Positions 1-9,117 of a DNA stretch of 64,000 nt are shown here, in pieces. Made by a program: the position numbers and the translations under genes. The notes under the pieces were generated by a model. It did not search any database. It had not been told where the DNA came from and was given only the letters and a program-made list of their open reading frames with translations. This DNA is from Nitrospira sp. (GTDB taxonomy: Bacteria > Nitrospirota > Nitrospiria > Nitrospirales > Nitrospiraceae), in contig CP126121.1 in NCBI GenBank assembly GCA_030123625.1, forward strand, positions 1,652,179-1,716,178, given 5' to 3'. Each line of letters opens with the position of its first letter. Position 1 is the stretch's first letter.

Positions 1-1
1 C

Positions 2-1087
2 AAGATTCCAGTCGGAGTGCAATTTGGAAGCCTCCAGATTCATAAACCTCTCCTGCTCTGGATCAACGATGGTCTCATGGTGCTATTTTTCTTTCTGGTG
101 GGAATGGAGCTGAAACGGGAAGTCATAGAAGGCGAACTATCTGATGTGGCCAATCTGGGGCTTCCGGCTCTTGGCGCGCTGGGCGGAATGGCGATTCCCG
201 CTGGGATCTATTGGTGGGTCAACTCTGATCAGACAGGAGGCATGCATGGTTGGGCGATTCCCATGGCAACTGATACGGCCTTTTCCCTGGGTATTCTCTC
301 CCTGCTGGGTCAACGGGTTCCCCTTTCCCTCAAGGTGTTTTTGGTATCGCTTGCCATCTTTGATGATATCGGCGCTATTGTGATCATTGCGCTCTTTTAT
401 AGCTCCAATCTCTCCCCTGTAATGGTGTGGACTGCTGGCGGCTGCTTGGCGGTTCTCCTGCTCATCAACCGTAGTGGCGTCACGGCTATTCCCCTGTATG
501 CCTTGGTGGGCCTCGTAATGTGGGTCGCGGTGCTAAAGTCTGGCGTGCACGCGACGCTTGCGGGTGTTCTGCTGGCACTATTTATACCCCTCACAGATGC
601 TAAGAACCGGACTCATTCTCCGCTCCGCTTCCTGGAGGATGAACTTCACACGGCTGTGGCCTTTGTCACCTTACCCCTCTTTGCCTTCTTCAATGCCGGG
701 GTCGCCCTGGACGAGGTCACCCTACACAGTCTTACTCACCCGGTGTCCCTTGGCATTACGCTGGGGCTATTCCTCGGCAAGCAGACCGGGGTCTTTCTGT
801 TCTGCATGGCTGGGGTGTTATTGGGGATCGCCCGTCTGCCGCGGGGGGTCACCGCGATCCAGCTTTATGGGGTCGCCGTCCTATGCGGTGTCGGCTTCAC
901 CATGAGTCTGTTCATCGGTGCCCTCGCCTTTGAGGAACTGCAGCGGCCAGCGTTGTTCGATGAACGCATTGGGATTCTGCTTGGTTCACTCCTCTCCGCA
1001 ATTGTAGGGTATCTAGTGCTTTGGCTGACACTCCGAAAAGGCCGGGTACGAGAAGCCAATGACAATGAAGTGCGCGGCATGCCTTAA
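2..1087 (+). CDS. nhaA: Na+/H+ antiporter NhaA, 5' truncated by window edge
   Basis: Inner-membrane antiporter that exchanges Na+ for H+ in pH and sodium homeostasis. The reading frame is open from base 2, so the true start (about 60-70 residues earlier) lies outside the window. A GTG at 17 is only an internal codon. Counting from that GTG, the family hallmarks are visible: ATDTAF with the Asp at residue 86, and AIFDDIGAI with the paired Asp at 116-117, which match the transport-site aspartates of NhaA. VLKSGVHATLAG and the late CGVGFTMSLF helix follow. The protein ends at the usual C-terminus. An IS3 transposase scrap begins at the stop codon on the opposite strand. Assignment to NhaA is secure. 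Confidence 0.95.
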   Translation, partial: KIPVGVQFGSLQIHKPLLLWINDGLMVLFFFLVGMELKREVIEGELSDVANLGLPALGALGGMAIPAGIYWWVNSDQTGGMHGWAIPMATDTAFSLGILSLLGQRVPLSLKVFLVSLAIFDDIGAIVIIALFYSSNLSPVMVWTAGGCLAVLLLINRSGVTAIPLYALVGLVMWVAVLKSGVHATLAGVLLALFIPLTDAKNRTHSPLRFLEDELHTAVAFVTLPLFAFFNAGVALDEVTLHSLTHPVSLGITLGLFLGKQTGVFLFCMAGVLLGIARLPRGVTAIQLYGVAVLCGVGFTMSLFIGALAFEELQRPALFDERIGILLGSLLSAIVGYLVLWLTLRKGRVREANDNEVRGMP

Positions 1088-1306
1088 GCGCGCAGTGCGG
1101 CCTGATCTGATTGTAGAAGTTCATATAGCGCCGCCCCTGCTGGATGTAAAAGACGGTCTCATAGGCATGGAGATAGACCTCTTCATATTTGAGATTCCGC
1201 CACAACCGCTCGATGAAGACATTGTCGCCCCACCGCCCAGTCCCATCCACACTGATTTGAATCCCGTGGTCATGTAAAAACCCGGTGACTGCCTGGCTGG
1301 TGAACT
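1087..1306 (-). pseudogene. IS3-family transposase remnant (C-terminal catalytic part)
   Basis: On the minus strand this stretch reads as the last ~70 residues of an IS3-type OrfB integrase. It runs from QFTSQAV through HGIQISVDG, GRWGDNVFIERLWR and LKYEEVY to FYNQIRPHCAL. It keeps the final catalytic Glu (in FIERLW) but has lost the first two catalytic Asp residues. A stop (TGA) precedes QFTS in this frame. At the other end homology stops at the nhaA stop codon, where the frame runs antisense into nhaA. No terminal inverted repeats or orfA were found. It is a dead fragment showing past insertion and deletion. Confidence 0.8.
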
Positions 1307-1309
1307 GAT

Positions 1310-1636
1310 TTCAGGGGGGTGTCATAGCGAGAAATCGCCTCCGGCCTCCAGACACAAGGTTTTCGTCACTGATTGTTGATTCGAATACTGTGCTGTCTGA
1401 GTCGATCCCCTTTCAATTTTTTGGGTCGATTTCCTGCCGGTGCAAGGAGATCCCTCAAACCCGCCGCGTCTCCAGGATCATGAGTTTCCTCTGAGACACC
1501 AGGTGGAACGTGAGTAAGAATAATGTGCCCCTCTTTTGTGGGATGGATACTAATAGTTTTTATACCTTAGAAATCTGATCAGTCGTACATACAGCGGCCA
1601 ATCCCCAGATTACCTTTGTATCCAATGTAAAAAGTT
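1310..1636. other. Intergenic region without recognisable gene
   Basis: No convincing reading frame on either strand, no tRNA and no clear terminator. It sits between the IS3 scrap and the ATP-grasp gene, so it may be leftover mobile-element flank that has decayed. It presumably contains the promoter of the next gene, but no consensus boxes were recognised. Confidence 0.5.
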
Positions 1637-1639
1637 TTG

Positions 1640-2602
1640 ATGGAGCTAATGGTAATGGAACACGGTATACAACCAACAAGGATCACAGCCCTTCGATGCC
1701 TGCTACGGGATACGTGGCTCGTCGATCAATACCGTAACGTCAAGCGCCGGATGATGCGTCGGTCGGAAGGCGAGCTTTTCCTATTGCGAAGATATTCTCG
1801 CATTCATGGCAAACCGCTCAATCTGACGAATCCCCAGGCTTTTACAGAGAAGCTGTTCTGGCGCATGATTATGTGGAATCGAGGCGACATACCTCCTCGA
1901 TTTACGCAGCTGGCGGACAAGTATGCAGTGCGAGCCCATGTGGCGCGCACGGTAGGGGAAAAGCATTTAGTCAAGCTTTTATGGCATGGAGATGACCCGC
2001 GTGCGATCCCTTTCGACCGGCTGCCGACCGAGTACGTGATCAAGCCGAGCCATGCCGCTGGACAAGTGATCATTGTCAAAGGACAGGCGGATCAGGACGA
2101 GATCATCCGGACTGCCTCAGGCTGGTTGGCCAGCAATTATTATTGGCACGGACGGGAGTCTCAATATTATGGGATTCCACCTCGGATTGTTATTGAGGAG
2201 TACTTGACCAATGAAGATGGGAGTCCTCCACTCGATTATAAGTTCTACTGTTTTAACGGCGTGCCCGATCAGATTATCGTACGCAATCATACGCACAATA
2301 TTCATCCGATCTTCGACACGACATGGACTCTACTCGACCTTGTCGTTTCAAACTGCACCGAACGACCGTGGGTCCCCAAGCCAGCCAATCTTGAAGAAAT
2401 GCTTGCTCTCGCCGCGAAACTATCAGCTGGATTTGGGTTCGTCCGCATCGATTTATACAATGTCAATGGGCGAGTCTATTTTGGGGAGTTCACCTTTACT
2501 CCCGCAGCAGGAATCATAAAATACGTTCCTGAAAGTTGGGATTTGGAGCATGGTAAAAAATGGGATCTGTCGTTGGATGTGAAAGTCAGAACTCTGATCT
2601 GA
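1640..2602 (+). CDS. TupA-like ATP-grasp family protein
   Basis: About 320 residues. It resembles the TupA-like ATP-grasp family, which sits in polysaccharide and teichuronopeptide loci and is often labelled glycosyltransferase. Supporting segments are LTNPQAFTEKLFWRM, LADKYAVRAHV, YVIKPSHAAGQV (nucleotide-binding Lys), IVIEEYL, DYKFYCFNG and FVRIDLYNVNG-VYFGEFTFTPAAG, the Mg2+/ATP-binding end of the grasp. These proteins are inferred to ligate an amino acid or carboxylate to a sugar or peptide; the substrate here is unknown. The start is uncertain: ATG at 1640, 1649 or 1655, and the last has a GGAG at a good distance. It stands alone, with no neighbouring polysaccharide operon in the window. 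Confidence 0.75.
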   Translation: MELMVMEHGIQPTRITALRCLLRDTWLVDQYRNVKRRMMRRSEGELFLLRRYSRIHGKPLNLTNPQAFTEKLFWRMIMWNRGDIPPRFTQLADKYAVRAHVARTVGEKHLVKLLWHGDDPRAIPFDRLPTEYVIKPSHAAGQVIIVKGQADQDEIIRTASGWLASNYYWHGRESQYYGIPPRIVIEEYLTNEDGSPPLDYKFYCFNGVPDQIIVRNHTHNIHPIFDTTWTLLDLVVSNCTERPWVPKPANLEEMLALAAKLSAGFGFVRIDLYNVNGRVYFGEFTFTPAAGIIKYVPESWDLEHGKKWDLSLDVKVRTLI

Positions 2603-2828
2603 AAGATAAAGTCCTCTCTCATAAAAATTGAGGGCTGTGATTCAACCGAACAGCTATCGCTTTGGGGTATATCTGGAACTAGCACTCTCTTGATTCCAAT
2701 TTCTTTACCTGGGACACGAGTGTTGATTCTGATGGATAAAGCCACCACTCTGAGGCATGTCAATATTCAGGCCGAACCGCTCCGGCGGGTTGGTCTTGTT
2801 TCTTCCGCTTGCAGAAAAACAGGACAAT

Positions 2829-3422
2829 ATGATCATCCCTCACATGATCCGCATACCACCGCAGAGTGGTCGCTCATTTAAGATCAAGCAAGGCCAAATA
2901 TTGCGGGTTATCGACCCTCTTGGTGAGCAGGTATCTGACCTCTTTGCTTTCGATGAGCATGACCATGATTGCCGGCTTTCTTCAGGTCGTTCGTTGGACT
3001 ATGCGGGCCGAATCTACTTGACAACGGGCGATATTCTGTATGCGAACAACAGCAAGCCCATGTTCACTATTGCTGAGGACACCGTCGGTCTACACGATTT
3101 CCTGCTGACGCCCTGCAGTCAGGAGATGTTTGAAATTCTATACAAACACAAAGGTCATCATCCGAGCTGTTTTGAGAATCTCCTTCTCTGCCTGAAGGAA
3201 CACGGCATCTCAGGAGCCGATATCTCCACCACCTTCAATATATTCATGAACGTTAAAATTGATCCCCAGGGGAAATTGACCGTCGGCGTGCCGATATCAA
3301 AGGCCGGTGACCATATCGATCTACGAGCGGAAATGGATATGGTATGTGGACTAACAGCCTGCTCTGCTGAAGGGTCAAACAACGGTCAATTCAAACCGAT
3401 CGACTTTTTGATTCTGGATTGA
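2829..3422 (+). CDS. DUF1989 (urea carboxylase-associated family) protein
   Basis: About 197 residues beginning MIIPHMIRIP. The ATG at 2829 is chosen because AGGA lies four bases upstream and the family's conserved part starts here. An upstream ATG at 2757 would add 24 non-conserved residues. Visible family signatures are FKIKQGQILRVIDPLGEQVSDLFAF, a Cys-containing LLTPCSQEMF segment, the CFENLL stretch and a C-terminal DLRAEMDMVCGLTACSAE with two Cys. DUF1989 proteins occur with urea carboxylase and nitrogen genes, or alone; their chemistry is not established. No urea carboxylase gene is nearby, so function is left open. Confidence 0.75.
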   Translation: MIIPHMIRIPPQSGRSFKIKQGQILRVIDPLGEQVSDLFAFDEHDHDCRLSSGRSLDYAGRIYLTTGDILYANNSKPMFTIAEDTVGLHDFLLTPCSQEMFEILYKHKGHHPSCFENLLLCLKEHGISGADISTTFNIFMNVKIDPQGKLTVGVPISKAGDHIDLRAEMDMVCGLTACSAEGSNNGQFKPIDFLILD

Positions 3423-3565
3423 TGCACTCTTGACTGTTCACTCTTGAGGTTAACAGACCCAAGAGCTGCGCACATTTTCCGCGACCATAGAAGCGATTGA
3501 AGAAGGAGGCGGGTCTAGGAATTGGCAGAATAATGTCGATATACCGATAGACACAAAGCAGAAAC

Positions 3566-3598
3566 CGGCCCGGAATTCCCGTCAGGAATTCCGGGCCG
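3566..3598 (-). terminator. Strong hairpin closing the amo gene run
   Basis: A perfect 14-bp inverted repeat (3566-3579 with 3585-3598) with a 5-base loop lies 17 bases beyond the stop of the downstream amoC. On the minus strand the stem is followed by a T-rich but interrupted stretch (GTTTCTGCTTTG). It reads as an intrinsic terminator or a 3'-end-stabilising hairpin for the amo transcript. Confidence 0.8.
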
Positions 3599-3614
3599 TG
3601 CTCTCCCCTACGAC

Positions 3615-4430
3615 TTAGTACCCTGCCTTGGCGTTGGGGTTCACCTGGCTGGGGAACGGATCCAGGATGCTCTTCGGCGCGTTGTTCCAGATCACGTCCG
3701 CCAGATTCGACATCCGGCTCACGATCTGCGCCGCCACCCCGCCCGCCGCCCCGAACAACCCGCACCACCCCAGCGTCACGAAGCCCCAGTGCAACGGCGC
3801 CGAAAACAGCTCATCCACAAACCAGAACGCATGCCCCCACTCGTTCAACCCCACGTTCGGCAGAATGAACATCGGCCCCACCACCGCCGCCACGAGCGCA
3901 AACGACGTCGCCTGGTTGTACAGCGGCAACCGCGTCTGCGCATACAGATAGCTCGCCACCCCGCACGTGATGTACAATGGGAACGTCCCGTAGAATGCCA
4001 CAATATGGCTCGCCGTGAAGCTCGTGTCCCGGATGATCACTTGGTGCCACGCCGCATCCTGCTCCAACGTGTAGCTCCCCGCGTAGTACACGCCCCAGAT
4101 GTAGCACACCAACCACCCCATCCAGTAAAAGTACCGCTTCAGTTCGAGTTTGGGATCGAGGGCGGCCAAGTTGCGATCTCGTGTTGTCCAGATCCAGCCG
4201 ATCGTGACCGCAAAGAAGAGGGCATTGGCCACAATGTTAAACCGCCACAGCCCCATCCACACCGAATCAAACTCCGGGGTCATGGAGTCTAACCCGTGCG
4301 AGTACCCGAACGCCCGTTGGTACAACACCCAAAACACCCCCATCCCCAGCATCGCCAACCACCCGATCTTCACCGGCTTCGAGTCGTACCACTGCGAAAT
4401 GTCATACCCTTTATCGCTTGATGCCGCCAT
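3615..4430 (-). CDS. amoC: Ammonia monooxygenase subunit C, second copy
   Basis: 271-residue integral membrane subunit of copper-dependent ammonia monooxygenase. The CuC-site ligand pattern of the AMO/pMMO family, Asp-x3-His-x12-His, is intact at D125, H129 and H142 (in EQDAAWHQ and SFTASH). A strong AGGAGG precedes the ATG at 4430. It is nearly identical to the amoC at 8.1-8.9 kb. Differences are a shorter N-terminus (MAASSDKG against [11 protein letters not shown]) and scattered conservative changes, such as [13 protein letters not shown] against [13 protein letters not shown]. It is the last gene of the minus-strand amo run, 42 bases after the uncharacterised membrane protein gene, and is followed by the hairpin at 3566-3598. 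Extra amoC copies are known in nitrifiers and are often linked to stress or recovery; that role is inferred here. Confidence 0.96.
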   Translation of the reverse strand: MAASSDKGYDISQWYDSKPVKIGWLAMLGMGVFWVLYQRAFGYSHGLDSMTPEFDSVWMGLWRFNIVANALFFAVTIGWIWTTRDRNLAALDPKLELKRYFYWMGWLVCYIWGVYYAGSYTLEQDAAWHQVIIRDTSFTASHIVAFYGTFPLYITCGVASYLYAQTRLPLYNQATSFALVAAVVGPMFILPNVGLNEWGHAFWFVDELFSAPLHWGFVTLGWCGLFGAAGGVAAQIVSRMSNLADVIWNNAPKSILDPFPSQVNPNAKAGY

Positions 4431-4472
4431 AATGAAACCTCCTTGTTAGACTAACCTCCGCATCGAGATGCT

Positions 4473-5072
4473 TCATGCGCTGCCGGAGACCCGCCGATTT
4501 CTCAACCGTTTTGACTTCGAAAACTCATAGCCAATCAAAGCGAGGAGGAGGAGGACGGTCAACGGCCCAATGGCTTTTCTTGTAATTGTTGCATAATCGA
4601 TTTGCTGTACTCGCAATAGATAAGACGAAGGACTAAACCCTTCCGGAGTAATGATTAACTTATAAAAGCCCTTAGCCAACTTGGCTTCGCCTCTGATCAC
4701 TCCATCCAAGTGAATCGCCGGTGGCCAGTACGCCACGGTCTCATCTTCTATGGTCTCGCTGACGCCTCTTACGACTCGCACTCCCACCGGCATATTACGC
4801 AGGGCCGGATCTACAAGATCAACGACGAGGAACGTGTCGCCCTCGCCGGGAATGTCCGTGCAGTACTGGGCCTTTGCCTCATTCTGCGGTTGATACGCGT
4901 TGAAATGAACGAGATTCCCTCCGACCCGTTGGACACAGATATCTTCCTCCATGGTCACATTGCCATGTGCATCGACTACACCTGGTAGAAGGATCATAAA
5001 CACCGCCACGCCCCCAATGATTCGAGGGAACGGGACCGGCCGTTTGAGTCCGGTCGGACTGAAACCCAACAT
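4473..5072 (-). CDS. Uncharacterised membrane-anchored periplasmic protein in amo locus
   Basis: I do not recognise a named family. With the start at 5072 (GGAGAG four bases upstream) the protein is about 199 residues; an upstream ATG at 5126 would add 18. A hydrophobic helix (IIGGVAVFMILLPGVV) is followed by a plausible signal-peptidase site, so the mature protein would begin His-Gly-Asn. Next comes a ~125-residue periplasmic domain with two Cys (EEDICV and QYCTDI) and a HFNAYQP motif, then one C-terminal helix (IGPLTVLLLLALIGYEF) and a short basic tail. A mature N-terminal HG resembles the copper-binding start of AmoB/PmoB, but the rest is unlike AmoB. It lies between ftsH and the second amoC, so an AMO accessory or copper role is inferred only from context. 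Confidence 0.75.
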   Translation of the reverse strand: MLGFSPTGLKRPVPFPRIIGGVAVFMILLPGVVDAHGNVTMEEDICVQRVGGNLVHFNAYQPQNEAKAQYCTDIPGEGDTFLVVDLVDPALRNMPVGVRVVRGVSETIEDETVAYWPPAIHLDGVIRGEAKLAKGFYKLIITPEGFSPSSYLLRVQQIDYATITRKAIGPLTVLLLLALIGYEFSKSKRLRNRRVSGSA

Positions 5073-5241
5073 CAATCTCTCCGTGACCTCAACGACGAGG
5101 CTTAGTGCGACCACGATAAGGAACATCGTCTTTAGTCATAAAAAGGCATACTCTCGGAATATGAAGAACACATGATAAATTCATGAAGAATTTTTCATCA
5201 TCCTCTCGATCCAAGCATAGAGCCGCCACGTATCCCGATTG

Positions 5242-7047
5242 CTAGATAGAAATCATCGAAGAAGACCGTAGAATAATTTGGTCGATTTCCATCGCATCCA
5301 GTACCTCTTTTTCAAACAGTGCTTCCGCCAACGTTTTCAAGGTCACCATATGCTCGGTGAGGATTCGTTTGGTCTTCTCATAGTTATCTGTGACGAAGCG
5401 CTTGATTTCTCGGTCGATCTCCCACGCCATTGCATCACTGACATCCCGCTTGCCTCCTAAGGCGCGTCCCAGAAACATCGATTCTTCTTTCTGCCCGAAC
5501 GTCAGCGGCCCCAGCGTGTCACTCATGCCCCATTCGCAGACCATTTTGCGCGCGAGGTCCGTGGCGCGTTCCAAATCGTTGCCTGCCCCGGTCGTGACGT
5601 GCTTGAACACCAGTTCTTCCGCAACCCTTCCACCCAGAAGAATCGCCAACCTGTTGTCCAAAAATTCTCTGGAATAATTGTGGCGGTCGTCAGTCGGCAA
5701 CTGCATGGTCACACCTAATGCCCGGCCTCTCGGAATAATCGATACTTTATGGACCGGATCGGTGCCCGACAGAAGTTTTGCCATCAAGGCATGCCCCGCC
5801 TCGTGATAGGCAGTCACCCGCTTTTCCTCCTCCGTGAGCATCATGCTCCTGCGCTCGGCTCCCATCACGATCTTGTCCTTTGCCGTTTCGAAATCTACGG
5901 ATCCGACTTCGCTTTTGTTCCGACGGGCAGCCCAGAGCGCGGCTTCATTGACCAAGTTTGCCAAGTCGGCCCCTGAGAAACCGGGAGTCCCTCGGGCAAT
6001 TTTCTCCAGTTCTACGTCGGCTGCAATCGGCATGTTCTTCGTGTGGACCTTGAGGACCTCCGACCGACCTCGAAGGTCCGGATGATTCACGACCACTTGC
6101 CGGTCGAATCGGCCTGGTCTGAGCAGGGCCGGATCCAGCACATCCGGTCGATTGGTCGCTGCGACTAGAATAATGCCCTCCGCCGTATCAAACCCGTCCA
6201 TTTCGACCAACAATTGGTTGAGCGTTTGCTCCCGTTCATCATTCCCGCCGCCAAGCCCCGCTCCCCTCGACCGTCCGACGGCGTCGATCTCATCAATGAA
6301 AATGATACAGGGCGCATGCTTTTTCCCTTGTTCGAACAAATCCCGAACTCGAGAGGCACCGACCCCCACGAACATTTCAACAAAATCCGACCCGCTGATG
6401 CTGAAGAAGGGCACACCCGCCTCACCGGCAATGGCCTTGGCCAATAAGGTCTTCCCGGTGCCAGGGGGGCCCACAACCAGCACCCCTTTCGGAATGCGTC
6501 CGCCGAGTTTCTGGAACTTTCGCGGATCCTTCAGAAACTCAACCGTTTCCTGTACTTCCTCTTTCGCTTCATCAATTCCCGCTACATCGGAAAACGTCAC
6601 TTTTTTCCGGTCATCTGTCTGCATACGGGCCTTGCTTTTCACAACGGAGAAGGCTTGGTTTCCGACCTGCATGCGGCGCATGAAGAATACCAACAGGGCG
6701 AGAAAGAGAACGATCGGCCCCCAGGTCACGAGAAATTGTATATACCAGGAGTTTTGATCGGATGGTTTGACTTCGATCTGCACATGCTTCTCTCGCAGCA
6801 GCTGGACAAGATCAGGATAATCCGCTGCGTAGGTTCGAAGATGAGAGTTATCCTTCAGCACACCGCTGATACGATGTCCCTTGATGATGACCTTCTCGAT
6901 GTCGCCTTGATCGAGCTTCGCCATGAAATCACTAAAAATGACCTGTTCCTCTGATGCGCGTGTAGGCATATTCCATAGATTGAGGAGAAATACCATGGAC
7001 AGGCCTAACACCATCCAAAACAGCAGGTTTTGTGCCTTGATTTTCAA
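5242..7047 (-). CDS. ftsH: FtsH-type ATP-dependent zinc metalloprotease
   Basis: 601-residue membrane AAA+ protease that degrades unassembled or damaged membrane proteins. Order of parts: N-terminal helix (~8-25), periplasmic domain with [16 protein letters not shown], second helix (~107-123), and AAA+ module with Walker A GPPGTGKT (193-200), Walker B IIFIDEID (248-255) and arginine fingers in LLRPGRFDR. The zinc protease domain has HEAGH at 415-419 and a downstream Asp ligand (ERATDLAR region). The start appears to be TTG at 7047 with GAGAGG seven bases before it. The gene sits in the same direction between amoA and the unknown membrane protein, spaced 78 bases from amoA. Its place inside an amo run suggests quality control of AMO subunits (inference). 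The genome probably has another housekeeping ftsH elsewhere. Confidence 0.95.
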   Translation of the reverse strand: MKIKAQNLLFWMVLGLSMVFLLNLWNMPTRASEEQVIFSDFMAKLDQGDIEKVIIKGHRISGVLKDNSHLRTYAADYPDLVQLLREKHVQIEVKPSDQNSWYIQFLVTWGPIVLFLALLVFFMRRMQVGNQAFSVVKSKARMQTDDRKKVTFSDVAGIDEAKEEVQETVEFLKDPRKFQKLGGRIPKGVLVVGPPGTGKTLLAKAIAGEAGVPFFSISGSDFVEMFVGVGASRVRDLFEQGKKHAPCIIFIDEIDAVGRSRGAGLGGGNDEREQTLNQLLVEMDGFDTAEGIILVAATNRPDVLDPALLRPGRFDRQVVVNHPDLRGRSEVLKVHTKNMPIAADVELEKIARGTPGFSGADLANLVNEAALWAARRNKSEVGSVDFETAKDKIVMGAERRSMMLTEEEKRVTAYHEAGHALMAKLLSGTDPVHKVSIIPRGRALGVTMQLPTDDRHNYSREFLDNRLAILLGGRVAEELVFKHVTTGAGNDLERATDLARKMVCEWGMSDTLGPLTFGQKEESMFLGRALGGKRDVSDAMAWEIDREIKRFVTDNYEKTKRILTEHMVTLKTLAEALFEKEVLDAMEIDQIILRSSSMISI

Positions 7048-7125
7048 GAGTAGCCTCTCACAATGGGCTCATAGTGCTATATCACCGTGAGACCCTTTTC
7101 CAGACTTTGAAGACGTGTGTGACGT

Positions 7126-7968
7126 TCATGCTTTCCCCCCGATTTTGGCCTTATCGGCATGTGCCAGTGTGGCATAGGCGAACACATCGTGAACTTTGGT
7201 CGTGCGCTGCCGGTCATCCGTGAGGTAGAAGTAGGCGGTGCAGAAGAACTTGCCGAACTGCCACCACAGGATGTACATCAACGACGACGCAAACGCGGCG
7301 AAGAACGACGAAATCATCGTGCTGTGCCCGCCGAAGGTGCGCAGCGAGCCCACTTCGATCATCCGAATGTACTCCGGCGTCCCGGTCCGCACATACAAGA
7401 AGCCCATGTAGTCCGCCCAGGAGAGCAAGGTCCCATCGACGACGAGCGGCGTATGGCTATACGCGAAGATGGCCCAGTTCGTCGGATAGAACAGCGCGGC
7501 AAACATCCAGGCGCCGATCACCGCCGTCAGCGTCCAGTTCCGGGTCAACAACAAGACGATGTCCAGGACGATGGCGCTGGGCAGCAACGTGGCCGGCATG
7601 ACGAAGTTATAGGGATAGTTCGACCACCACCACCACGCGGCGACGATCGTGACCCATTTCCCGGCGAGCAGGGCCAAAATCGTGATCGTGGCGCCAAAGG
7701 GTTGCCGATAGTTCACCCAATTGTAGTACTGGAGCGCGGCACAGAAGGTAATGGCCGTAATCGGCGTGACGATCGGCCACCACTGCCGATCCTTCCAGTC
7801 CAACCAGAAGTCCCAGTCGCCCGCCAGCAGATCGAAGTGCATGTGGAACGTGCCCACGATGGTGACGAACAAAATCGGAATGAAATAAATGTAATCGATG
7901 TGCCGGGACATCGCGACGCCTTCCGGCGGCAGCTTCGAGGCCTTGATAATCTCATCGGTTCTAAACAT
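7126..7968 (-). CDS. amoA: Ammonia monooxygenase subunit A
   Basis: About 280-residue integral membrane subunit of ammonia monooxygenase, which oxidises ammonia to hydroxylamine. Diagnostic segments: [84 protein letters not shown] and [24 protein letters not shown]. The start at 7968 (MFRTDE) is preferred because GGAGG lies nine bases upstream; an ATG at 7977 directly abuts that GGAGG. It follows amoC by 128 bases. Where an amoB normally follows, an ftsH gene starts 78 bases downstream instead. The presence of amoA with Nitrospira-like surroundings points to a comammox organism. Confidence 0.97.
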   Translation of the reverse strand: MFRTDEIIKASKLPPEGVAMSRHIDYIYFIPILFVTIVGTFHMHFDLLAGDWDFWLDWKDRQWWPIVTPITAITFCAALQYYNWVNYRQPFGATITILALLAGKWVTIVAAWWWWSNYPYNFVMPATLLPSAIVLDIVLLLTRNWTLTAVIGAWMFAALFYPTNWAIFAYSHTPLVVDGTLLSWADYMGFLYVRTGTPEYIRMIEVGSLRTFGGHSTMISSFFAAFASSLMYILWWQFGKFFCTAYFYLTDDRQRTTKVHDVFAYATLAHADKAKIGGKA

Positions 7969-8096
7969 AACTGACATCCTCCGTCATGTGAGATGAGCCG
8001 GCGGGCCAGCATTGCGGACCCGCCGCTTCTTACCGATGTAAACTTAGAGTTCCGGCTTTGTTTGACCTCCAGTCGTATAGTTGGCGATCAATTTAT

Positions 8097-8921
8097 TCAG
8101 TACCCTGCCTTGGCGTTGGGGTTCACCTGGCTGGGGAACGGATCCAGGATGCTCTTGGGCGCATTGTTCCAGATCACGTCCGCCAGATTCGACATCCGGC
8201 TCACGATCTGCGCCGCCACGCCCCCGGCCGCCCCGAACAACCCGCACCACCCGAGCGTCACAAAGCCCCAGTGCAATGGCGCACTGAACAGCTCATCCAC
8301 AAACCAAAACGCATGGCCCCACTCGTTCAACCCCACGTTCGGCAGAATAAACATCGGCCCAACAATAGCCGCGACTAAAGCGAACGAGGTCGCTTGGCTA
8401 TACAGCGGCAACCGCGTCTGCGCATACAGATAGCTCGCCACCCCGCACGTGATGTACAACGGGAACGTCCCGTAGAACGCCACAATGTGGCTCGCCGTGA
8501 AGCTCGTGTCCCGGATGATCACTTGGTGCCACGCCGCATCCTGCTCCAAGGTGTAGCTGCCCGCGTAGTACACGCCCCAGATGTAGCACACCAACCACCC
8601 CATCCAGTAAAAGTACCGCTTCAGCTCCAGCTTGTGGTCCAGGTTCGCCAGGTTCCGATCCCGCGTCACCCAGATCCACCCGATGGTCACCGCAAAGAAC
8701 ACCGCATTGGCCAGGATGTTAAACCGCCACAGCCCCATCCACACCGAGTCGAATTCCGGGGTCATCGAATCCAACCCGTGCGAGTACCCGAACGCCCGCT
8801 GATACAGGACCCAAAACACCCCGATCCCTAACATCGCCAACCAGCCGATCTTCACCGGCTTCGAATCGTACCACTGCGAGATGTCATACCCCTTCTCAAC
8901 AGTCGCCTGTGATGATGCCAT
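8097..8921 (-). CDS. amoC: Ammonia monooxygenase subunit C, first copy
   Basis: 274-residue membrane subunit and first gene of the amo run. The start at 8921 (MASSQATV) is set by AGGAGGT six bases upstream; an ATG at 8945 would add eight residues but lacks such a site. The CuC-site pattern Asp-x3-His-x12-His is intact at D128, H132 and H145. Six membrane helices can be traced. The last ~230 bases are almost the same at DNA level as the other amoC (3615-4430), including many synonymous sites. That is what recent duplication or gene conversion would leave. It partners with amoA downstream; no amoB is found in the window. Confidence 0.97.
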   Translation of the reverse strand: MASSQATVEKGYDISQWYDSKPVKIGWLAMLGIGVFWVLYQRAFGYSHGLDSMTPEFDSVWMGLWRFNILANAVFFAVTIGWIWVTRDRNLANLDHKLELKRYFYWMGWLVCYIWGVYYAGSYTLEQDAAWHQVIIRDTSFTASHIVAFYGTFPLYITCGVASYLYAQTRLPLYSQATSFALVAAIVGPMFILPNVGLNEWGHAFWFVDELFSAPLHWGFVTLGWCGLFGAAGGVAAQIVSRMSNLADVIWNNAPKSILDPFPSQVNPNAKAGY

Positions 8922-9117
8922 GCTTAGACCTCCTTTTTCGGACAATGCTATTTCCCTAACCCCCTAGCGGCCGCGAACGATGCCTCCTTTCATTGAAAGA
9001 ACGGCCGACCCATCTAAGATCTAACAAAGCACCGCTTCCTGTGCCATAAGGCACTTGCCTAAAGGACGTAAGGAAATTCCACTGGATGGAACGGCAAGGA
9101 AAGTGGAAATGGATCGG
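8922..9117 (-). promoter_or_regulatory. Leader/promoter region of the amo run
   Basis: 196 bases separate the response-regulator stop from the first amoC. On the minus strand they hold a small hairpin (9041-9054, five-base stems around ATAA), an AAAGGAGG-like segment near 8990 with no start codon after it, and the true ribosome binding site AGGAGGT just before 8921. No confident -35/-10 pair was identified. The transcription start is therefore inferred to lie here. Confidence 0.4.

Noticed and set aside
3789-4292. Open frames antisense to amoC (also 8394-8831)
   Set aside because: Both amoC copies create the same antisense frame because their DNA is alike; no coding signals of its own.
7159-7974. 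Long open frame antisense to amoA
   Set aside because: Its sequence is Arg/Pro/Gly-rich with no family features. It arises from high GC at third positions of amoA, which is certain.
3541-8945. Hidden or frameshifted amoB within the amo locus
   Set aside because: The spaces between genes (42-170 bases) are too small, and no AmoB segments occur in any frame.
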